From Pleomorphomonas sp. PLEO (GTDB taxonomy: Bacteria; Pseudomonadota; Alphaproteobacteria; Rhizobiales; Pleomorphomonadaceae): a stretch of 64,000 nucleotides of DNA. Each line of letters opens with the position of its first letter. Position 1 is the stretch's first letter. The stretch lies in NCBI RefSeq assembly GCF_041320595.1, contig NZ_CP166625.1, forward strand, positions 3,594,001 through 3,658,000, in the 5' to 3' direction. Below the pieces are notes generated by a model. That model saw nothing but the letters and a program-made list of their open reading frames with translations. It was not told where the DNA came from and did not search any database. The position numbers and the translations under genes were made by a program. This document shows, piece after piece, positions 1 to 8,952 of this stretch.

Positions 1-116
1 GCGCGAGCGACGGCGTCCGGGCTGATGGACTTGCCGGCAGGCGACTCGGCGGCCATTTGCAGCAGGACGTCACGGATTTGGCCGGCCTTGACGCGGCGCG
101 GATCGACGTCGGTCAC
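1..116 (-). CDS. DUF3253 domain protein, N-terminal fragment
   Basis: The gene runs off the window start, so only about 38 N-terminal residues are visible. It begins with GTG at 116, and this start overlaps the TGA of the DUF599 gene as GTGA, the usual sign of translational coupling. The visible protein contains a stretch reading IRDVLLQMAAESPAGKSIS followed by PDAVARA. This resembles the opening helix of DUF3253 proteins, which are small winged-helix-like proteins of unknown function. The assignment rests on this short segment only. Confidence 0.55.
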   Translation of the reverse strand, partial: MTDVDPRRVKAGQIRDVLLQMAAESPAGKSISPDAVAR

Positions 117-802
117 TCGTATCTCCTCATGGCCTTGACGGCGTTGGAGGTAAACTGGCGGCGCGCGAGCACCACCGCGATGAAGGTCGAGCTAAGGATA
201 AACGGCAGCGGTCCGAGGAAGCAGCCGAGATAGCCGATCGACATGAAGAAGGCGCGAAGGCCGCGATTGAAGTTGGTTCCGGCCACCACGATAATCGACG
301 ACGCTCGTGCCACCGCCTTGTCCATTTCCGTGGTGTCCGCCTCGGACGGCGGCGGCAACGCGCCAAGCAGGATGGAGCCGAAGTTGAACATGCGATAGGC
401 CCAGCCGAACTTGAAGAAGGCATAGGCATAGATGCCAAGCAGGCCCATCACCTTGTACTCGAAGGCAACGGGATTAGTGGCCGTGAGTTCTGAGAGCGCC
501 GAAACGAGGCCGACAGCGTGATCGACCGAGTTCAGCAGCGTGAAGCCACCGCCGATGGCGAGAAGCGAAGTTGACGCGAAGAAGGCGGTGCCATTCTGCA
601 GGCCGGCCACGATGGCCGTATCAACCATGCGGAGATCCCGCGTTGCGGCCTGCCTTACCCAGCCGTGCCGACCGATATTGATGAAATGGGTGAGCGAATG
701 CTTGGACCAGGGGCTGTTTTCGGTAAGCCAAGCCTGTCCGAACCACATGGCGAGGAACCAGACGAAGGCAGCGATGTCGAAAGGCGTGAAGGCGGTCGTC
801 AT
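113..802 (-). CDS. DUF599 family membrane protein
   Basis: This 229-residue protein has several hydrophobic segments: residues about 8-25, 65-90, 115-135 and 185-210. It carries the DUF599 features FGQAWLTENSP near the N-terminus and an NGTAFFASTSL segment in the middle. DUF599 proteins are inner-membrane proteins of unknown function common in Proteobacteria, and the length is normal for the family. The ATG at 802 has only a weak upstream GGA. The downstream gene starts inside its stop codon, so the two genes probably form an operon. Confidence 0.85.
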   Translation of the reverse strand: MTTAFTPFDIAAFVWFLAMWFGQAWLTENSPWSKHSLTHFINIGRHGWVRQAATRDLRMVDTAIVAGLQNGTAFFASTSLLAIGGGFTLLNSVDHAVGLVSALSELTATNPVAFEYKVMGLLGIYAYAFFKFGWAYRMFNFGSILLGALPPPSEADTTEMDKAVARASSIIVVAGTNFNRGLRAFFMSIGYLGCFLGPLPFILSSTFIAVVLARRQFTSNAVKAMRRYE

Positions 803-876
803 GGCGGTTGTCCGGAGAAGCAGATCAAGTCGACGATATAGACTCGTAAAACAGGGTAAAAGCGGCCGGGTGACAA

Positions 877-2763
877 TCAGCCTTCCGTCACCTCGGCCTC
901 TTCATATTCGGCCGAGAGCGTCAGCCACTCTTCCTCAAGTGTATCCAGGCCACGAAGGGCGTCGGCCCTTTCCTTGGAGAGCCTTGCGCCTTTGGCGGGA
1001 TCGCTTGTGAACAGGGCGGGATCGGCAAGCGCCGCGTCAATACGGGCGATCAGCTTTCGCAGCTTGTCCATGTCCGCTTCGATGCCCTGGATGCGTTTCC
1101 TGAGCGGGGCGAGCTGGACGCGCCGTTCAGCGGCGAGGCGACGACGATCGGCGTTGGTGACTTTTTGTTCGTCAGGCTTCGTCGATGTCCGGTCGGCGTC
1201 GCCGGACAGGATGAAGCGTTTGTAGTCGTCCATATCGCCATCGAAGGGCGTAATGGTACCTTTGTCCACCAGCCAGAGACGATCCATGGTCGCGTCGACC
1301 AGATGTCGGTCGTGGCTAACCAAAATAACCGCCCCCTCGAAGTCGTTGAGCGCCTGAATCAAACTCTCGCGGCTATCGATGTCGAGATGGTTGGTCGGCT
1401 CGTCGAGGATCAGGAGATTGGGTCCATGGAAGGTTGCGAGACCCAGAAGCAGGCGGGCTTTTTCACCACCCGAGAGTTCACGGGCCGGCGTGTCCATCTT
1501 ATTGGTGTCGAGACCCATCTGGGCAACACGTGAGCGCACGCGGGCATCGGGCGCGTCCGGCATCAGGCGGCGAACGTGCGCGACGGCCGTCTCATCAGGA
1601 TGGAGTTCATCGAGCTGATGCTGGGCGAAGAAGGCGATCTCCAGTTTACCAGCCTTGATGATATTGCCGGAGAAGGGCGTCAGGCGGTCGGCCAGGGCCT
1701 TGGCGAAAGTCGATTTGCCATTGCCGTTCTTGCCCAGAAGGGCAATGCGGTCGTCGTCGTCAATGCGTAACGTCAACCGCTTCAATACCGGTTTTTCCGG
1801 GTCGTAACCGAGATCGACCTTGTCGTAGGTGACGATGGGCGGCGCCAGCTTGGCCTTGGGATTTGGGAAGCTGATCTGCCGGACATTGTCCTCCACCACG
1901 GCGTCGACAATGTCGAGCCTCTCCAGCATCTTGATGCGCGACTGCGCCTGTGTTGCCTTGCTGGCCTTGTAGCGGAAGCGATCGACGAAGGCTTGCAAGT
2001 GCTTGCGCCGCGCCTCGATCTTTTCGCGCGCCTTTTCCTGCAGCAGCATTTTCTCCTGCCGCTGGCGGGCAAATGAGGTGTATCCGCCTTTCCACAGCGT
2101 CAGCTTTCCGTCGGATAAGTGACAGATATGATCGACGGCGGTGTCGAGAAGGTCGCGGTCATGGCTGATCAGCACCACCGTATAGGGATAGCGCTGGACA
2201 TAGTTGGTGAGCCAGAGCGTGCCCTCGAGGTCGAGGTAGTTGGTCGGTTCGTCGAGCAGCAACAGGTCCGGCTCGGTGAACAACACGGCGGCAAGCGCGA
2301 CTCGCATCCGCCAGCCACCGGAAAAGTCGGCGCAGGGCCGCCGTTGATCGGTGGCATCGAAGCCGAGACCGGACAGAATGGTGGCGGCCCGGGCCTCGGC
2401 CGAGTGTGCCTCTATGTCAGCGAGACGGACCTGGATTTCAGCGATGCGGTGCGGATCGGTGGCCGTCTCCGCCTCGGTCATCAGCGCGGTTCGCTCGGTA
2501 TCGGCGGCCAGCACGAAGTCGATCAGCGAGGTGTCGGAGCCCGGTGCCTCCTGGGCAACGCGGCCGATGCGAGAGCCGCGCTTGAGGTCGATCGAGCCGC
2601 TCTCGGCTGCAAGCTCGCCGGCAACGATGTTGAACAGCGTCGTCTTGCCGGTGCCGTTGCGACCGACAAGGCCAACCTTGGCGCCATCGTGGATGGTGAC
2701 GGAGGCGCCCTCGATGAGGGTGCGGCCGACGATACGGTAGGTGAGATCGGAGATGATCAGCAT
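877..2763 (-). CDS. ABC-F family ATP-binding protein
   Basis: This is a soluble protein of 628 residues with two ABC ATPase domains and no membrane segments, the ABC-F layout. Domain 1 shows Walker A GLVGRNGTGKTT, signature FSGGWRMRV and Walker B LLLLDEPTNYLD. Domain 2 shows ALLGKNGNGKST, LSGGEKARLLLG and LLILDEPTNHLD. A charged linker lies between the domains, and a Lys/Glu-rich coiled coil occupies the last 80 or so residues. ABC-F proteins act on ribosomes as translation factors, and some protect against antibiotics. The C-terminal coiled coil recalls the Uup/YheS branches, but I cannot choose between them. I placed the start at MLIISDLTYR because the open frame upstream reads as non-coding Arg-rich sequence. 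Confidence 0.9.
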   Translation of the reverse strand: MLIISDLTYRIVGRTLIEGASVTIHDGAKVGLVGRNGTGKTTLFNIVAGELAAESGSIDLKRGSRIGRVAQEAPGSDTSLIDFVLAADTERTALMTEAETATDPHRIAEIQVRLADIEAHSAEARAATILSGLGFDATDQRRPCADFSGGWRMRVALAAVLFTEPDLLLLDEPTNYLDLEGTLWLTNYVQRYPYTVVLISHDRDLLDTAVDHICHLSDGKLTLWKGGYTSFARQRQEKMLLQEKAREKIEARRKHLQAFVDRFRYKASKATQAQSRIKMLERLDIVDAVVEDNVRQISFPNPKAKLAPPIVTYDKVDLGYDPEKPVLKRLTLRIDDDDRIALLGKNGNGKSTFAKALADRLTPFSGNIIKAGKLEIAFFAQHQLDELHPDETAVAHVRRLMPDAPDARVRSRVAQMGLDTNKMDTPARELSGGEKARLLLGLATFHGPNLLILDEPTNHLDIDSRESLIQALNDFEGAVILVSHDRHLVDATMDRLWLVDKGTITPFDGDMDDYKRFILSGDADRTSTKPDEQKVTNADRRRLAAERRVQLAPLRKRIQGIEADMDKLRKLIARIDAALADPALFTSDPAKGARLSKERADALRGLDTLEEEWLTLSAEYEEAEVTEG

Positions 2764-2906
2764 GGTCGGGCGATTTCGCCCGAACGGCCGCGAAAGGCAA
2801 GACGGCCGGCGCGAATTTCCGCCTCCGTGTCGTCTTTTCGCCCTTGCCGACACAAACGACCGGTGTAGCGTCGGGTTTCTTGATCGTCGCTTGACCGGAA
2901 TCGCTT

Positions 2907-3938
2907 ATGAAAACCGTCTACTCCTCTCGACACCGCCTGCATGCTGATAACCAGGAACTCAATGCCGGAGTCATCACGCCGGCTTTCGAGCTGCCGGTTC
3001 GCGTTGACTTTATTCTGAAGCGGATTGCGACGGTCGGCCTTGGCGAGGTCATCGAGGCGGCGCCCGTCGATGCCTTGACGTCGGCGGCCAAGGTGCACGA
3101 CGCCGGTTATCTCCAGTTCATGGCCGACTTCTGGACGCTGTGGCTCGCCGAGGGGCGAACCGGCCCGACCATGCCCTATGTCTGGCCGGCGCGCGGTCAG
3201 CGCGATATCAGGCCCGAACACGTCAACGGCCTGATGGGATACTACTCCTTCGACGGCGGCGGCTCCTTCGTCGAAGGCACTTGGGAGGCCGTACAGTCGG
3301 CGGTCTGGTCGGCGGTCGGCGGTGCCAAACTGATCGATGGCGGCGAGAGGGCTGCCTATGCGCTGTGCCGTCCGCCGGGCCATCACGCGGGATCGTCCAC
3401 CATGGGCGGCTATTGTTTCATCAACAATGCCGCCGTGGCCGCCCAGTGGTTCCTGGATCATGGCGCCCGCCGCGTTTCCATCCTTGACGTCGATTATCAC
3501 CATGGCAACGGCACGCAGGAAATCTTCTACCGGCGCCGAGACGTGCAAACGGTGGATCTGCACGCCGACACGCGCTTTGCCTATCCGTTCTTCTCCGGTC
3601 GTGCCGACGAAAAGGGCGAAGGGCAGGGCGAGGGCTTCGCAGTCAACTTGCCAATGCCGTTCGGGACTGCCTGGGACACCTGGAGCGACGCACTCGATGA
3701 AGCCTGCCGCGCAATCGAAGCCTTCGGACCGGATGTCGTGGTGGTATCGCTCGGCCTCGACACCTTCGAAGGCGATCCGATTTCAAAATTCAAACTGAAG
3801 CGCGAGGACTATCCCAAGATCGGCGCCCGTATCGCCCGCCTCGGGCGTCCGACTCTGTTCGTGCAGGAAGGCGGTTACGCCGTCGAGGACATCGGTCACA
3901 ACGCTGTCGGCGTACTCGCGGGCTTCGAAGGCGTCTGA
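2907..3938 (+). CDS. Histone deacetylase-family / acetylpolyamine amidohydrolase
   Basis: The protein has 343 residues, the usual length of bacterial acetylpolyamine amidohydrolases of the arginase/deacetylase fold. It has the tandem active-site histidines in RPPGHHAG, the zinc-ligand segment DVDYHHGNGTQ with an Asp and a His, a third ligand region LGLDTFEGDP, and the C-terminal EGGYAVEDIG loop. Such enzymes hydrolyse the acetyl group from acetylated polyamines or lysine side chains in the cytoplasm. It is divergent from the ABC-F gene, with about 140 bp between the two starts. Class and catalytic residues are clear, but the true substrate is not. Confidence 0.88.
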   Translation: MKTVYSSRHRLHADNQELNAGVITPAFELPVRVDFILKRIATVGLGEVIEAAPVDALTSAAKVHDAGYLQFMADFWTLWLAEGRTGPTMPYVWPARGQRDIRPEHVNGLMGYYSFDGGGSFVEGTWEAVQSAVWSAVGGAKLIDGGERAAYALCRPPGHHAGSSTMGGYCFINNAAVAAQWFLDHGARRVSILDVDYHHGNGTQEIFYRRRDVQTVDLHADTRFAYPFFSGRADEKGEGQGEGFAVNLPMPFGTAWDTWSDALDEACRAIEAFGPDVVVVSLGLDTFEGDPISKFKLKREDYPKIGARIARLGRPTLFVQEGGYAVEDIGHNAVGVLAGFEGV

Positions 3939-4018
3939 CAGGTTGCGTCAGCATATACTCCTGACATGGGCTGGCAGAGCAATCGGCTAATGTCTCTCCA
4001 TCAAAAGGAGAGACAAAA

Positions 4019-4411
4019 ATGCTTGATCACATGGGTTTTCCGGCCGTCGACTACGACAAGTCGAAGGCCTTTTACGACAAGGCACTGGCGCCTCTCGGCG
4101 TCTCGGTGGTGATGTCCGTCTCGGCAGAGGAAACCGGCGGCGACGCCTTTGCCGGTTACGGAAGCGACGGCAAACCGGACTTCTGGGTGTCGACCGGCAG
4201 ACCGGCCGGTGAGATCATGCACTTCCACGTCGCCTTCGTGGCCAAGGATCGCGCCACTGTCGATGCCTTTTACGCCGAGGCGATGGCAGCCGGTGGCCGC
4301 GATAATGGCGGGCCGGGGGTTCGGCCGCACTACCACCCGAACTACTATGCGGCCTTTGTGTTGGATCCCGATGGCAACAACATCGAAGCAGTCTGCCACA
4401 AGCCGGAATGA
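4019..4411 (+). CDS. VOC family protein (glyoxalase-like), copy 1
   Basis: This 130-residue protein has a single vicinal-oxygen-chelate domain. It begins MLDHMGFPAVDYDKSKAFYD, carries the His-containing MHFHVAFVAKD strand, and ends with the typical VLDPDGNNIEAVCH segment holding the Glu metal ligand. Family members include glyoxalase I, fosfomycin-resistance and bleomycin-binding proteins; the substrate here is unknown. An AAAAGGAG ribosome-binding site sits upstream of the ATG. A paralogous VOC gene follows in the same direction, so this looks like a tandem duplication. Confidence 0.88.
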   Translation: MLDHMGFPAVDYDKSKAFYDKALAPLGVSVVMSVSAEETGGDAFAGYGSDGKPDFWVSTGRPAGEIMHFHVAFVAKDRATVDAFYAEAMAAGGRDNGGPGVRPHYHPNYYAAFVLDPDGNNIEAVCHKPE

Positions 4412-4460
4412 AAGGATGGCGAGCGACGGCATATCCGCCGCCGCTCGTCCCCTAACCATC

Positions 4461-5039
4461 ATGTTTGATCATATCGACTGTCCAGTGACGGATATCCACC
4501 GTTCCGTCGCCTTCTATGACGCATTGCTGGCACCGCTCGGCATCGTAAGGCTGATTACGCGCATCGCCTCGGATGCAACCAGCGCTTCGAATGCCGGCTA
4601 CGGCTACGATGGTCACGCCGGCTTTTGGCTATCGAACGCGAGCCGCAAGGGGCATATCCACATTGGCTTTTCCGCCGCGACGCGGGAGGCGGTAGTGGCC
4701 TTCCACGCGGCGGGGTTGGCGGCGGGCGGTACGGACAATGGTGGGCCGGGACTTCGTCCTTACGCACCCAACTATTTTGCCGCCTATATCATCGATCCCG
4801 ACGGCCACAACATCGAAGCGGTGTGTCGCGCGGAACACAGATCAGCGAAGAGTGCCGAGTTGCGCATAACCGCGCGCCGGCCGTTCGAAGGTAAGAGTCC
4901 GACCACTCGCCTTCGCGAGGCGAGCCATTTCCGTTTCCAGGCTGGCGCGCGGCGTAACGTGGAAGAGAGAAAGCCAACCGTGGAGAAGAGCCCGGGCCGG
5001 GATTCCCAGCCCCTCGCAGAAGCCGAAATCGACGACTGA
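4461..5039 (+). CDS. VOC family protein (glyoxalase-like), copy 2, with read-through tail
   Basis: The first 120 or so residues form a VOC domain closely parallel to the preceding gene: MFDHIDCPVTDIHRSVAFYD at the start and IIDPDGHNIEAVC at the end. The frame then continues for about 70 residues that look non-native (Arg- and Ser-rich). These residues lie antisense over the 3' end of btaB. The normal stop therefore seems to have been lost. I chose the ATG at 4461 because it aligns with the start of copy 1; an in-frame ATG at 4416 is an alternative. The enzymatic role is unknown. The domain call is firm, the C-terminal boundary odd. Confidence 0.8.
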   Translation: MFDHIDCPVTDIHRSVAFYDALLAPLGIVRLITRIASDATSASNAGYGYDGHAGFWLSNASRKGHIHIGFSAATREAVVAFHAAGLAAGGTDNGGPGLRPYAPNYFAAYIIDPDGHNIEAVCRAEHRSAKSAELRITARRPFEGKSPTTRLREASHFRFQAGARRNVEERKPTVEKSPGRDSQPLAEAEIDD

Positions 5040-5504
5040 CAGGCGCCCTCCATCCTTGACCAAGGAGAGACCATGCGCCAGCGCCGTCGTCCAATCGGGG
5101 ATCATCGACAGCGTGTAGGAGAAATAAACACGGTCGAAACGTGCAGTTCCGAAAACCGCATGGGGGTCAAAGACGCATGCGTCGCCTTCAGAGAGACAAA
5201 CGCTGAGGCCTGAGCGTTCTACGTTGCTGCGTGCCGTCTTCAGCATTTCGGCCGAAATGTCGAAACCAAACAGACGGGCACCTGGATAACGCCGGCCGGC
5301 CGCGATGAGGTTGCGACCGGTGCCACAGCCCATCTCCAGCACGGTACCATTGGGTGGAACGTTGAGATCCTCGATCATGCGATCGCGGCCAAGCAGGTAC
5401 GGTTTGCGCGTCGCGTCGTAGATATGCCGGGTTAGCCGGTACATGCGGTCCATGGCCGCCTTCTGGCCATCTGACGACCGAGGGGCCGAGGCCGGGACGC
5501 TCAC
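4842..5504 (-). CDS. btaB: BtaB-like methyltransferase of betaine-lipid synthesis
   Basis: This 220-residue class I SAM-dependent methyltransferase has motif I VLEMGCGTGRN and a downstream FGFDISAEML acidic strand. BtaB trimethylates diacylglyceryl-homoserine to give the membrane lipid DGTS. The call relies heavily on its partner, btaA, whose stop overlaps the GTG start of this gene as GTGA. The C-terminal segment LFHVTPRASLE fits this methyltransferase branch, so the 3' end is probably genuine even though the VOC gene overlaps it by 198 bp on the other strand. DGTS replaces phospholipids under phosphate limitation in several alphaproteobacteria. Confidence 0.85.
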   Translation of the reverse strand: MSVPASAPRSSDGQKAAMDRMYRLTRHIYDATRKPYLLGRDRMIEDLNVPPNGTVLEMGCGTGRNLIAAGRRYPGARLFGFDISAEMLKTARSNVERSGLSVCLSEGDACVFDPHAVFGTARFDRVYFSYTLSMIPDWTTALAHGLSLVKDGGRLSVVDFGFCEGLGIPARALLHGWLSLFHVTPRASLETEMARLAKASGRTLTFERPARGYAQLGTLR

Positions 5505-6730
5505 GCCGACGCCCTCACGTAGAGATGGAAGCCACCATAGATCGACGAGCGATCGCGGGCGATATAACCCGCCACCGTTGACGGGTCATAGGACCAGCGC
5601 GATCGAATTTCAGTAGGCAGCACAGCCTCAAGCGGGCTGTCAAAGCCAGCGGTGCGGAAGATGACGCGGGCCTCGGGGCGGGCCGTCCGGGTGATTTCGG
5701 TCCACAGAGCGATCATCTGGACAGGCGTCATCCAGTCCTGCGCATCCAGCAACACATAACCGTCGAGGCTGCCGGCGGGCATCTCGGCCAGCCGGTCGGT
5801 CATCGACGCCTGCACGGCGACGACGCGGTCGGCATTGGCGCGGATGGCGTCATAGGCGTCGCGGCCGAGGTAGGGCGGAACTGCCCGGCGGCTTTCGCGG
5901 TCGTAGCCGCGGCCGAAGGCCTGCCAGGCAAAATAGTTGTCTTCGAGGGGAAAATCGCAGGCAAGGCGGGAAAGGCGCTGCCGCAGCAGGCCGGCCAGAT
6001 CGCCGCCGGCGTCGGCGGAGAGGTAGGCGAACTGGGCTGGCGGGATGCCAAGACCGTAAAGCGATACCGGCATGCGGCATAGCCAGCGGACAAGCCGTGA
6101 ATCAAAGACCGGCGCCAGGTTCTCCTCGAACAGACGTCGCTGGTCGTCGAGCCCCCGAGCGGTCAGCATGAGGCGCGGGTTCTTGCCATAGGCACGAGCG
6201 AGCAGATGCATCATGCCGATAAAGCGGCCGAGCAGACCGTAGCGGTAAATGTTGCGGGTGAAGATGGCGATCTGCCGACGGCCGGTCAGGCCTCGCTTTT
6301 CCCAATAGGCGCGGGCATCTTCCGGCAGATGGTCGCGTAAGAAGCGGTCGTAGCGGGCAGTATTCTCGCGTTCGTCGGCATGACCGAAGAAGCGGAAAAA
6401 GCTCTCATGATTAGGCAGGTGACAAGCAGCGGTCAGCTTCAGCTTGAGCAGTGCGATGTGAGCCGGGTTGAGATCGACCGCGATAATCTCGGCGGGGGAT
6501 GCGGTCAGGTAATTCATGACGTTGCAGCCGCCCGAGGCGATCGTAATGATGCGCTTGTCAGGATTGAGTTCCAAAGCGGCCATATCGACGGCTGGGTCTT
6601 CCCATATCTGCGGGTAAACCAAGCCGGAGAAGGCAAGGGTAAACAGGCGCTCGAGAATGCCCTGCCGGCTGGTCAGCTTGTTAGCGTGCACCGCGTTTGC
6701 CAGGAGGTCCTTGGTCTTCTGCTTGCTCAT
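5501..6730 (-). CDS. btaA: BtaA: SAM-diacylglycerol 3-amino-3-carboxypropyltransferase
   Basis: The 409-residue DUF3419/BtaA protein transfers the aminocarboxypropyl group of S-adenosylmethionine to diacylglycerol, the first step of betaine-lipid DGTS synthesis at the membrane. Visible family features are YPQIWEDPAVDMAAL, the SAM-site-like ITIASGGCNVMNYL, the acidic IIAVDLNPAHIALL strand, and DGYVLLDAQDWMTP near the C-terminus. I placed the start at the ATG at 6730 (MSKQKTKDLL); the open frame extends 50 codons further upstream but without family character. It is translationally coupled to btaB. I looked for a Pho box upstream and found only a half-site. Confidence 0.9.
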   Translation of the reverse strand: MSKQKTKDLLANAVHANKLTSRQGILERLFTLAFSGLVYPQIWEDPAVDMAALELNPDKRIITIASGGCNVMNYLTASPAEIIAVDLNPAHIALLKLKLTAACHLPNHESFFRFFGHADERENTARYDRFLRDHLPEDARAYWEKRGLTGRRQIAIFTRNIYRYGLLGRFIGMMHLLARAYGKNPRLMLTARGLDDQRRLFEENLAPVFDSRLVRWLCRMPVSLYGLGIPPAQFAYLSADAGGDLAGLLRQRLSRLACDFPLEDNYFAWQAFGRGYDRESRRAVPPYLGRDAYDAIRANADRVVAVQASMTDRLAEMPAGSLDGYVLLDAQDWMTPVQMIALWTEITRTARPEARVIFRTAGFDSPLEAVLPTEIRSRWSYDPSTVAGYIARDRSSIYGGFHLYVRASA

Positions 6731-7078
6731 GGAAGCGTCCCCATCGGCCGGCAGGTGGGAATGGTCCTGCGAGTCGCCTTGCGGCCTGCCGTCTGAGCGA
6801 AGGCTTCTCCCACAATCGGATGACACTATTCCGACGAAGCCGGCAAAGTCGGAAGCAACAGGCTTTAAAAACGCCGGCAATGGAAAATTCTTCCGTGGAT
6901 GTTGATCTTATTCCGGACCGCAACGGAGGTGTCGGTCAGCCGGTGAAGCGCGTAATCCACCGTCTGAATTCTTGACAAATCCGCCCCGCCGTGCGCTTGT
7001 CGCGGCCACAGATCCGGCCGCCCCAAGGCGAGATTCCGGAGCCGTTCCCGACGGATTAAACGAGACAGGACGATCATC
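6731..7078. other. Intergenic region between btaA and aspS
   Basis: These 348 bases separate the divergent btaA and aspS genes and must hold both promoters. I see no convincing small gene. A GTGTCAT half-site lies at about 6822-6828 on the minus strand, but its partner half is poor, so I do not call a PhoB box. Confidence 0.5.
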
Positions 7079-8860
7079 ATGCACGCCTATCGCTCCCACA
7101 CCTGCGGCCAACTTCGAGCTAGCGACGTTGGGCAGAATGTGCGGCTGTCCGGCTGGGTGCATCGCGTGCGCGATCATGGCGGCCTGCTGTTCATCGACCT
7201 TCGCGACCATTACGGCATGACGCAGGTCGTGGTTGATCCCGACAGCGGCTCGTTCAAGTTGGCCGAGACCTTGCGCGCCGAGTGGGTGATCCGTGTCGAC
7301 TGCCTCGTTCGCGCCCGCACGCCCGAGACGATCAACGCGAACCTTCCTACCGGCGAGATCGAGGTGTTCGCCAACGAGATCTCCGTGCTGGCTCAGGCCA
7401 AGGACTTGCCGCTACCGGTGTTCGGCGAGCCGGACTATCCGGAGGACGTGCGCCTCAAGTATCGCTTCCTCGACCTTCGCCGCGAAACGCTGCATGGCAA
7501 CATCGTCAAGCGGACGAAGGTCATCCGCTCCATGCGCCGCCGCATGGAAGATGCCGGATTCACCGAATATTCGACGCCGATCCTGACGGCCTCGTCGCCG
7601 GAAGGCGCGCGCGACTTCCTGGTGCCGAGCCGTATCCACGCCGGTAAATTCTACGCCCTTCCGCAGGCGCCGCAGCAGTACAAGCAGCTGCTGATGGTGG
7701 CCGGCTTCGATCGCTATTTCCAGATCGCACCCTGCTTCCGCGACGAGGATCCGCGCGCCGACCGCCTGCCGGGCGAATTTTACCAGCTCGATCTCGAGAT
7801 GAGCTTCGTGACGCAGGACGACGTCTTCAACACCATGGAGCCAGTCATCCGTGGCGTCTTCGAGGAGTTTGCCGAAGGAAAGCCGGTCACCCAGCAGTTC
7901 CGGCGCATCAAGTATGATGATGCCGTCCGTCTCTATGGCTCGGACAAGCCCGATCTTCGCAACCCGATCGAGATGCAGGCTGTGACCGAGCATTTTGCCG
8001 GTTCCGGCTTCAAGGTGTTCGCTCGCATGATCGAGGCCGACCCGAAGACGGAGGTCTGGGCTATCCCGGCCAAGACGGGCGGTAGCCGTGCTTTCTGTGA
8101 CCGCATGAACTCCTGGGCGCAGGGCCAGGGACAACCCGGCCTCGGTTATATCTTCTGGCGCTCCGAGAATGGTGCGGTGGAAGGGGCTGGTCCGCTTGCC
8201 AAGAACATCGGACCTGAGCGTACCGAGGCGATCCGGGTTCAGTTGGGCCTCGCAGAAGGCGATGCGGTGTTCTTTGTGGCCGGTGATCCGGCGAAGTTCT
8301 ACAAGTTTGCCGGCGAAGCGCGTAACCGCGTCGGCTTCGACCTGAACCTCGTCGATACCGAGCGTTTCGAGCTCTGCTGGATCGTCGACTTCCCCTTCTA
8401 CGAGTGGAGCGACGAAGACAAGAAACTCGACTTTGCCCACAACCCGTTCTCTATGCCACAGGGTGGCCTTGAAGCGCTTAACGGGCAGGATCCACTGACC
8501 ATCAAGGCTTTCCAGTACGACATGGTCTGCAACGGCTACGAGATGGCCTCCGGCTCGATCCGCAACCAGTCGCCGGAGACTATGGTCAAGGCTTTCGAAT
8601 TGGTCGGCACGTCCAAGGCCGAGGTCGAGGAACGTTTCGGCGGCATGTACCGCGCCTTCCAGTATGGCGCGCCGCCACATGGTGGCATGGCGGCCGGTGT
8701 CGATCGCGTCGTGATGCTACTGTGCGGCGCGCAGAACCTTCGCGAGATTACGCTGTTTCCGATGAACCAGCGTGCCGAGGATCCGCTGATGGGGGCGCCA
8801 TCGGAAGCCTCGCTCAAGCAGCTCCGCGAATTGCATCTGAAGCTGAACGTGCCGAACTGA
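7079..8860 (+). CDS. aspS: Aspartyl-tRNA synthetase
   Basis: This 593-residue class IIb synthetase charges tRNA-Asp in the cytoplasm. An N-terminal OB-fold anticodon-binding domain ([23 protein letters not shown]) is followed by the catalytic core. Class II motif 2 appears as [16 protein letters not shown], the flipping-loop region as [17 protein letters not shown], and motif 3 as [14 protein letters not shown]. The bacterial-type GAD insertion occupies the middle. Many alphaproteobacterial AspRS enzymes also charge tRNA-Asn, but the sequence does not settle that here. The gene stands alone and is followed by a strong terminator. Confidence 0.97.
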   Translation: MHAYRSHTCGQLRASDVGQNVRLSGWVHRVRDHGGLLFIDLRDHYGMTQVVVDPDSGSFKLAETLRAEWVIRVDCLVRARTPETINANLPTGEIEVFANEISVLAQAKDLPLPVFGEPDYPEDVRLKYRFLDLRRETLHGNIVKRTKVIRSMRRRMEDAGFTEYSTPILTASSPEGARDFLVPSRIHAGKFYALPQAPQQYKQLLMVAGFDRYFQIAPCFRDEDPRADRLPGEFYQLDLEMSFVTQDDVFNTMEPVIRGVFEEFAEGKPVTQQFRRIKYDDAVRLYGSDKPDLRNPIEMQAVTEHFAGSGFKVFARMIEADPKTEVWAIPAKTGGSRAFCDRMNSWAQGQGQPGLGYIFWRSENGAVEGAGPLAKNIGPERTEAIRVQLGLAEGDAVFFVAGDPAKFYKFAGEARNRVGFDLNLVDTERFELCWIVDFPFYEWSDEDKKLDFAHNPFSMPQGGLEALNGQDPLTIKAFQYDMVCNGYEMASGSIRNQSPETMVKAFELVGTSKAEVEERFGGMYRAFQYGAPPHGGMAAGVDRVVMLLCGAQNLREITLFPMNQRAEDPLMGAPSEASLKQLRELHLKLNVPN

Positions 8861-8882
8861 TCGGCAGGTCGCCATAAAAGAC

Positions 8883-8914
8883 AAAGGCCGGGGAGGGCGC
8901 CTCCCCGGCCTTTT
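8883..8914 (+). terminator. Rho-independent terminator of aspS
   Basis: A perfect 14-bp stem (8883-8896 pairing with 8900-8913) with a 3-base GCG loop is followed by TTTTCTATTT. The left arm starts AAAGGCCGGGG. Because the stem is also preceded by A residues, it may act for the convergent gene on the minus strand as well. Confidence 0.93.
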
Positions 8915-8952
8915 CTATTTGGGTATCGTCGTGTGCTCTGGCACGACAGGCT

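Noticed and set aside
6822-6828. GTGTCAT upstream of btaA as a PhoB box
   Set aside because: Only one half matches CTGTCAT; the neighbouring half-sites match at about three of seven positions.
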